A stretch of 64,000 nucleotides of DNA from Winogradskyella eckloniae. GTDB taxonomy: Bacteria; Bacteroidota; Bacteroidia; Flavobacteriales; Flavobacteriaceae. The number at the start of each line of letters is the position of its first letter. The first letter of the stretch is position 1. The notes beneath the pieces were generated by a model. It was not told the origin of the DNA. It saw only the letters and a program-made list of their open reading frames with translations, and did not search any database. The stretch is taken from assembly GCF_013249045.1 (NCBI RefSeq), contig NZ_JABRWP010000002.1, forward strand, positions 488,354-552,353, given 5' to 3'. Shown piece by piece: positions 59,359 through 64,000 of this stretch. Both the position numbers and the translations under genes were made by a program.

Positions 59359-61332
59359 ATGAAAAATATACTAGTATTAATAATTATTTGCTGTTTAAAT
59401 CAGTTTAGTTATGCTCAAAAAGATGAATATATTTCTGATTTAAATTTATCAGATACTAATAATATATTATTAAAAGACATTTTAGAACAGGAAAATAATC
59501 GAGAAATTAGAATTGATAATTATTTACTTTTAAATTCTGATAAGAAACGAGTAATAAAATTGGAGAATGGTGGAATTATGTCTATTTATGATATAATCAA
59601 TGGCAAACCGATTTATAAATCTACTGATAATTTGGATGCTGCAAGGGCTACGAAAACAACTTCTTTGCAAAATGGAGGATCTTTAGGTTTTAGTTTTGAT
59701 GGATCTAACATTGTTGTTGGGGTATGGGATGGTGGACCTGCACAAGATACGCATGTTGAATTTTCTGATGCTACTAATACGCAATCTCGTATTGTTGTGG
59801 TTGATAATGTCACAATTGATGGAGATACAGGATTTAGTAGTCATGGTACTCATGTTTCTGGTACAATTGGTGCAAAAGGTGTTAATTCACTGGCAAAAGG
59901 TATGGCTCCTAATGTGACAATTAAATCTTATAATTGGTCTAGTGATACTTCTGAAATGTTACAAGCTATAAATGATCCTGTTGATCCAATTTTATTATCT
60001 AATCACTCATATGGTGTTCCGGTTGATCCAAATGATGGGTCAGGACCGATTGATTCATGGATTATGGGATGTTACAATTCGGATGCAGTTAATCTGGATG
60101 CCCTAATTAATAATAATCCACAGTACTTAGTAGTTATGTCTGCTGGTAATTCTGGTTCCGTCACTTATACGGGAGGAATGTTAGATGGTTTCGATAAATT
60201 AACGACTGATAAGAATTCTAAAAATAGTTTGGTTGTAGCAAACGCTAATCCCACTTTAGCACCATTTACATATGAAATATCAAATTTAGCAATAAATTCG
60301 AGTAGTAGTCAAGGCCCTACTGATGATTTTAGAATTAAACCTGATATTGCTGCGGATGGGACTAATTTATTTTCACCTATTCCTACGGATTCTTATGCTA
60401 CTTTTTCTGGAACATCTATGTCATCTCCTAATACGGCAGGGGCAATTGTACTTTTACAGGAATACTATAAACAATTAAATAATGATTTCATGTTAGCATC
60501 AACTGTTAAAGGCTTAATTTGTCATACAGCTTTAGATGATAACGCAAATATTGGACCTGATCCAAAATTTGGTTGGGGCTTTTTAAATGTAGAAGAAGCC
60601 GCTAATGTAATTTCCTATAGTGATGTGGGTGCTGCAATTATTAGTGAACTTACGTTAAATCAAGGAGAAACCTATAGTTATACATTTACAACTAGCACTA
60701 TTGATGATTTAAAAGCTACAATATGTTGGACTGATATGCCTGGTGGGTCTTTAAATGGACAACTAAATAATCCATCACCTAGACTTGTTAATGATTTAGA
60801 TTTGAGAATAACAAAAGGGACTACAGAAGTATTTGAACCATGGATGTTGGATTTTTCGAATGGTACAGAATTTTTGGCAGTTAAAGGTGATAATATAAGA
60901 GATAATATTGAAGTTGTAGAAGTCGATAACGCAGATGCTGGCGTTTATACTATAACCGTTACCCATAAGGGTACGCTAGCTGGAAATCAAGGTGGCCCTT
61001 TTGATCCGCAAAGTCAGGATTTTTCTTTAATTTTAACAGGTAATAATTTAACTTTAAGTACTCAAGAGAGTATTTTAAATAATTCATTGGTAGTATTTCC
61101 TAATCCTAATAAAGGTGAGTTTACAATTAGCTTTGATTTAAACTCAAGTAATGATGACGTTAAAATTGATATATTTGATATTAGTGGACGTCTCGTATTT
61201 AATAATACGTATTCAAATAATTCTACACATTTTATGGAAACAATAAACTTAGATGGAGTGGAATCAGGAGTGTATTTGGCTCATATAAAAAATGGTAATA
61301 ATATTACTTCTCAAAAAATAATAATTGAATAA
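59359..61332 (+). CDS. Secreted subtilisin-type (S8) serine protease with T9SS sorting domain
   Basis: The 657-residue protein has a signal peptide (ILVLIIICCLNQFSYAQ), a propeptide region of about 85 residues, an S8 catalytic domain with D124 (VVGVWDGG), H162 (SSHGTHVSGT), oxyanion N264 (SAGNSGS) and S353 (FSGTSMSSP), a proprotein-convertase-P-like or jelly-roll module (about 430-565) and a type A sorting domain (SLVVFPNPNKGEFTISFDLN, ISGRLVFNN, SGVYLAHI, SQKIIIE). It is exported through the T9SS and probably anchored or released at the surface. It lies right after the SusCD operon, which suggests that the locus feeds on proteins or peptides. Confidence 0.93.
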   Translation: MKNILVLIIICCLNQFSYAQKDEYISDLNLSDTNNILLKDILEQENNREIRIDNYLLLNSDKKRVIKLENGGIMSIYDIINGKPIYKSTDNLDAARATKTTSLQNGGSLGFSFDGSNIVVGVWDGGPAQDTHVEFSDATNTQSRIVVVDNVTIDGDTGFSSHGTHVSGTIGAKGVNSLAKGMAPNVTIKSYNWSSDTSEMLQAINDPVDPILLSNHSYGVPVDPNDGSGPIDSWIMGCYNSDAVNLDALINNNPQYLVVMSAGNSGSVTYTGGMLDGFDKLTTDKNSKNSLVVANANPTLAPFTYEISNLAINSSSSQGPTDDFRIKPDIAADGTNLFSPIPTDSYATFSGTSMSSPNTAGAIVLLQEYYKQLNNDFMLASTVKGLICHTALDDNANIGPDPKFGWGFLNVEEAANVISYSDVGAAIISELTLNQGETYSYTFTTSTIDDLKATICWTDMPGGSLNGQLNNPSPRLVNDLDLRITKGTTEVFEPWMLDFSNGTEFLAVKGDNIRDNIEVVEVDNADAGVYTITVTHKGTLAGNQGGPFDPQSQDFSLILTGNNLTLSTQESILNNSLVVFPNPNKGEFTISFDLNSSNDDVKIDIFDISGRLVFNNTYSNNSTHFMETINLDGVESGVYLAHIKNGNNITSQKIIIE

Positions 61333-61360
61333 TTTTTTTAATATTATTAAACAGTTTGTA

Positions 61361-61395
61361 AAAAGATCAACATTAATTCGTGTTGATCTTTTTTT
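61361..61395 (+). terminator. Hairpin terminator after the S8 protease gene
   Basis: Stem AAAAGATCAACA / TGTTGATCTTTT around TTAATTCG (61361-61392), then T-tract. Confidence 0.9.
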
Positions 61396-61470
61396 GTTAA
61401 GATATTTGTAATATTCGTTGCTGACACAATTTATTAGATTTTTAATTGTTTACAAAATAGAATTATATAC

Positions 61471-63438
61471 ATGTTGTTTAGAATTTTGTTTATTATATTT
61501 TTTTGCTGCTTAACTAAGGTTGTTAATTCTCAAACTAAAATATCAGGAGGGGGAATTTCAGGAAATGGTAATGGTCAAGAAAAAGACTCTACATTGTTAA
61601 ATCGATCAAATGGATTTAATAAAGTGGCATCAATTGATATGTACCTAATATATAATGATAAAGTAGATTCTGTCCAAGTTGATACGACCTTATCCATTGC
61701 TAAAGAATATAAATTTAATTATCTTCAAAGAGATAATTTTGGTTTAATGCAATTTGCAAATTTTGGTCAAACCTATAATTCATTATTTTATAATGTTAAT
61801 GAAAATAGTTCGGTTCCAAAATTGGGCGCTAGGGCACGTCATTTTAATTATTTTGAACATGAGGATATCAAATATTATGAAGTTCCTACACCTTGGACCA
61901 GACTTACTTATAAGACCGCAGTAGAACAAGGACAAATGTTAGATGCGTTTTTTACTGTAAATCTATCAAGGCAGTTAAATTTTTCATTGGCATATAAAGG
62001 TCTACGTTCGCTAGGAAATTATCAAAACGCATTAACGAGTTCTGGAAATTTTCGATTTACTTCAAATTATAATTCAAAAAATAAAAGATATAAGGCAAGA
62101 GGTTATGTTGTAGCTCAAGATTTATTAAATCAAGAAAACGGAGGAATAAAAAATGACGATCTGGAAAATTTCACATCAGGAGATAAAGAGTTTTTAGATA
62201 GATCTGTTTTTGATCCTAATTTTGAAGATGCCGAAAATACATTAAAAGGGAATCGTTACTATTTTGAGCAATCATATAACATAATCAGAAGTGCTGATTC
62301 AATTAGCAAGCAATCAGTACATGTATTTAATAAATTGTCGTTTGAGAATAAATCGTATCAGTATAGTCAAACGACAGCAGCAAGTGATTATTTTGGAGAT
62401 GCTTTTAATACAAGTATTAATGATAAGGTTAAACTTCAAAACTTCAAAACGAGTTTAGGTTTAAATTATTCCAATAAAACAATTGGTGATGTCATGTTTG
62501 CTTTCAACTATAATAAAATTAATTATGGCTATAATAGTGTCGTATTATTATTGGATGAAAATATTCCAAATAGAATTAATACTAATTTTCTAGGATTAGA
62601 AACCGCATATAGTAAAACATTTAACAAACTTAAATTGTCAGGTTCTGCAGGATTGAATATTTCAGATGAATTTCTTGGAAGTTATATAGATGGAAGTATT
62701 GGCTTAAGTATTAATAATGATTTTAACTTCATTGGAGGAATTTCAATAAGTTCTAGATTGGCCAATTATAATTATTTGTTATACCAAAGTGATTACGTTA
62801 ATTACAATTGGTATAACTTAGAAAGCTATAGTAATGTAAATTCACAGCAAATAAAGTTTGGAGTGTATTCTAAAAAGTACCTTAATGCTATATTAGAAAT
62901 TTCAAATATTGATAATTACACTTTTTTTAATTTAGAGGATAGTAGTGATGATATTAACATCATTAGACCTAAACAATATAATGAACCGATAAAATATCTA
63001 AAGTTAAAATTGGAAAAGGAATTCAAAGTTGGAAATTTTGCTCTAGATAATACCATAATGTATCAAAATGTAGTTAGTGATGAAGACGTTTTAAATGTAC
63101 CTACATTTATTACGAGAAACACCTTGTATTATTCCAACCAATTATTTAAAAAATCTATGACTTTTCAAACAGGAGTCATATTTAATTATTTCACTAAGTA
63201 TAATATGAATGGATATGATCCATTGTTAGCAGAATTTTATACACAAAACGAGACTGAAATAGGTGGATTTCCGAGATTAGATTTTTTTATTAATGCCAAG
63301 GTTAGACAAACACGCATATATTTAAAGGCGGAGCATTTCAATTCTTCGTTTACTGGATACAATTATTTTTCTGCACCGAATCATCCTTATAGAGATTTTA
63401 TTGTTCGCTTTGGTTTAGTTTGGGACTTTTTCTTATAG
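61471..63438 (+). CDS. Putative outer-membrane porin (DUF4289-like)
   Basis: The 655-residue protein has a signal peptide (ILFIIFFCCLTKVVNSQ), a glycine/asparagine-rich start (ISGGGISGNGNGQEKDST), and a long beta-barrel with alternating strands. The pattern LQRDNFGLMQFANFGQTYNS, LTYKTAVEQGQMLDAFFTVN and LNFSLAYKGLRSLGNYQNAL is that of the Bacteroidetes putative porin family. The final residues GLVWDFFL end in phenylalanine and leucine as usual for an outer-membrane strand. The transported substrate is unknown. It has its own promoter region after the protease terminator. Confidence 0.85.
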   Translation: MLFRILFIIFFCCLTKVVNSQTKISGGGISGNGNGQEKDSTLLNRSNGFNKVASIDMYLIYNDKVDSVQVDTTLSIAKEYKFNYLQRDNFGLMQFANFGQTYNSLFYNVNENSSVPKLGARARHFNYFEHEDIKYYEVPTPWTRLTYKTAVEQGQMLDAFFTVNLSRQLNFSLAYKGLRSLGNYQNALTSSGNFRFTSNYNSKNKRYKARGYVVAQDLLNQENGGIKNDDLENFTSGDKEFLDRSVFDPNFEDAENTLKGNRYYFEQSYNIIRSADSISKQSVHVFNKLSFENKSYQYSQTTAASDYFGDAFNTSINDKVKLQNFKTSLGLNYSNKTIGDVMFAFNYNKINYGYNSVVLLLDENIPNRINTNFLGLETAYSKTFNKLKLSGSAGLNISDEFLGSYIDGSIGLSINNDFNFIGGISISSRLANYNYLLYQSDYVNYNWYNLESYSNVNSQQIKFGVYSKKYLNAILEISNIDNYTFFNLEDSSDDINIIRPKQYNEPIKYLKLKLEKEFKVGNFALDNTIMYQNVVSDEDVLNVPTFITRNTLYYSNQLFKKSMTFQTGVIFNYFTKYNMNGYDPLLAEFYTQNETEIGGFPRLDFFINAKVRQTRIYLKAEHFNSSFTGYNYFSAPNHPYRDFIVRFGLVWDFFL

Positions 63439-63701
63439 ATGAATCTTAATCTTACATCTCTTTTTTAAGCTAACAGTTGGTAATATACATATGAAATTAA
63501 GATGGATTTGTTTAAGAAGGATATAATTCGTCGTTATTTCTTAATAATATTTTGAATAACTAATGCTAGAAATAGACCTTTAATCAACTTGTAACAGATG
63601 GTATGATTGTCATTTTTGTTACTTTAAAAAACAAACCCTATTTGTAATGTTATGGTTTTAAGCTGATTGAAAATAAATTAAAAATAAAGTTTAAAAAGTA
63701 G

Positions 63702-63731
63702 TTGTTAGAAAGAAAAAGGGTTTTATATTTG
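63702..63731 (+). promoter_or_regulatory. rRNA-type promoter P1
   Basis: TTG (63702-63704), 19-base spacer, TATATTTG (63724-63731): canonical Bacteroidetes spacing and an exact TAnnTTTG. It is followed by CACCCCG. Strong match to a tandem promoter 127 bases downstream. Confidence 0.8.
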
Positions 63732-63826
63732 CACCCCGAAACAAAAACAATGGTTTGTGATTCGGACGTTCATTTCCAGAGAAAAACGAGTTTAAAAAAA
63801 ATAATTTAAATTTTTTTTCAAATTAG

Positions 63827-63858
63827 TTTGTGGGAATAAAAAAAGGGTTTTATATTTG
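63827..63858 (+). promoter_or_regulatory. rRNA-type promoter P2
   Basis: TTTG (63827-63830), 20-base spacer, TATATTTG (63851-63858). The surrounding run AAAAAGGGTTTTATATTTGC (about 63841-63859) is nearly identical to that of P1, so the promoter has been duplicated. Confidence 0.8.
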
Positions 63859-64000
63859 CACCCGCTTAACAAGGAAACGAGTTAAGGAAAGAAAAAAAAG
63901 TTCATTAACATATTGAATTGACAGCGTAAAAATCAACTGGAAACGGTTGATTAGAAACAAGAGAATAAATCATTTAGAGTACTAGAAAAATTCCTATTAG
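63859..64000 (+). other. Probable leader of an rRNA operon (16S start lies beyond the window)
   Basis: After P2, the sequence AAAAAAAGTTCATTAACATA, then TTGAATTGACAGCG resembles leader regions I know from flavobacterial 16S operons, and the rest to the window end has no open frame. The 16S rRNA itself is not reached. Between the porin stop (63438) and P1 I see no gene; the 260-base stretch is AT-rich. The rRNA identification is inferred from the leader and promoter pattern. Confidence 0.7.

Overview
The window comes from a low-GC marine-type member of the Bacteroidetes, almost certainly the family Flavobacteriaceae. The evidence is a SusC/SusD pair, proteins with type IX secretion (T9SS) C-terminal sorting domains, SPII lipoproteins of Bacteroidetes type, the long form of urocanate hydratase, and -7 promoter boxes of the TAnnTTTG type. 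The genus cannot be fixed from the sequence alone.

Bases 1-21,400 hold aerobic phenylacetate and branched-chain amino acid catabolism. A TetR regulator (cut by the window start) and a 20-bp perfect palindrome precede a long + strand operon: paaE, paaA, paaB, paaC, paaD (epoxidase and reductase), paaG (isomerase), a PLP-dependent dehydratase/racemase, paaH, paaI, paaJ, paaZ (ring opening, with an extra C-terminal domain) and a paaF-like hydratase, followed by paaY. No phenylacetate-CoA ligase (paaK) is present here. Next come an Lrp/AsnC regulator, the E2 and fused E1 alpha-beta subunits of a branched-chain 2-oxoacid dehydrogenase, and ilvE.

This first third is packed with short palindromic repeats of at least seven families (called R1-R9 below). 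They sit in nearly every junction and, in several genes, in frame inside the coding sequence. Four small genes lie between the pathway genes, all on the operon strand: a GIY-YIG nuclease, a DUF559 nuclease and two S23-type four-helix-bundle proteins. Each is bracketed by inverted copies of a repeat. The DUF559 unit has perfect 36-bp terminal inverted repeats and is fused in frame to the PLP enzyme. Two cargo-free 74-bp versions of the GIY-YIG bracket are also present. This repeat/cargo system is the most unusual thing in the window; I saw no such repeats from 21.4 to 64 kb.

Bases 21,400-53,650 are ordinary chromosomal housekeeping on both strands with normal hairpin terminators: cspA, a SulP transporter with an unusual inserted segment, hutU with small neighbours, a 1350-residue T9SS surface protein, a PLP deaminase-family enzyme, a glucosaminidase with LysM, hemL, Spy-like proteins, a zinc metalloprotease, a diheme cytochrome-like lipoprotein, lysS, a membrane-anchored LuxR-type protein, a 52-residue YqaE/Pmp3 protein, lipB, an NdpA-type nucleoid protein and rnhB.

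Bases 53,650-63,450 carry a SusC/SusD pair, a surface lipoprotein, a secreted subtilisin-type protease with a sorting domain, and an outer-membrane porin-like protein. This looks like a protein/peptide rather than polysaccharide uptake locus. The last 560 bases hold two tandem strong promoters and what looks like an rRNA operon leader; the 16S gene would begin just beyond the window.
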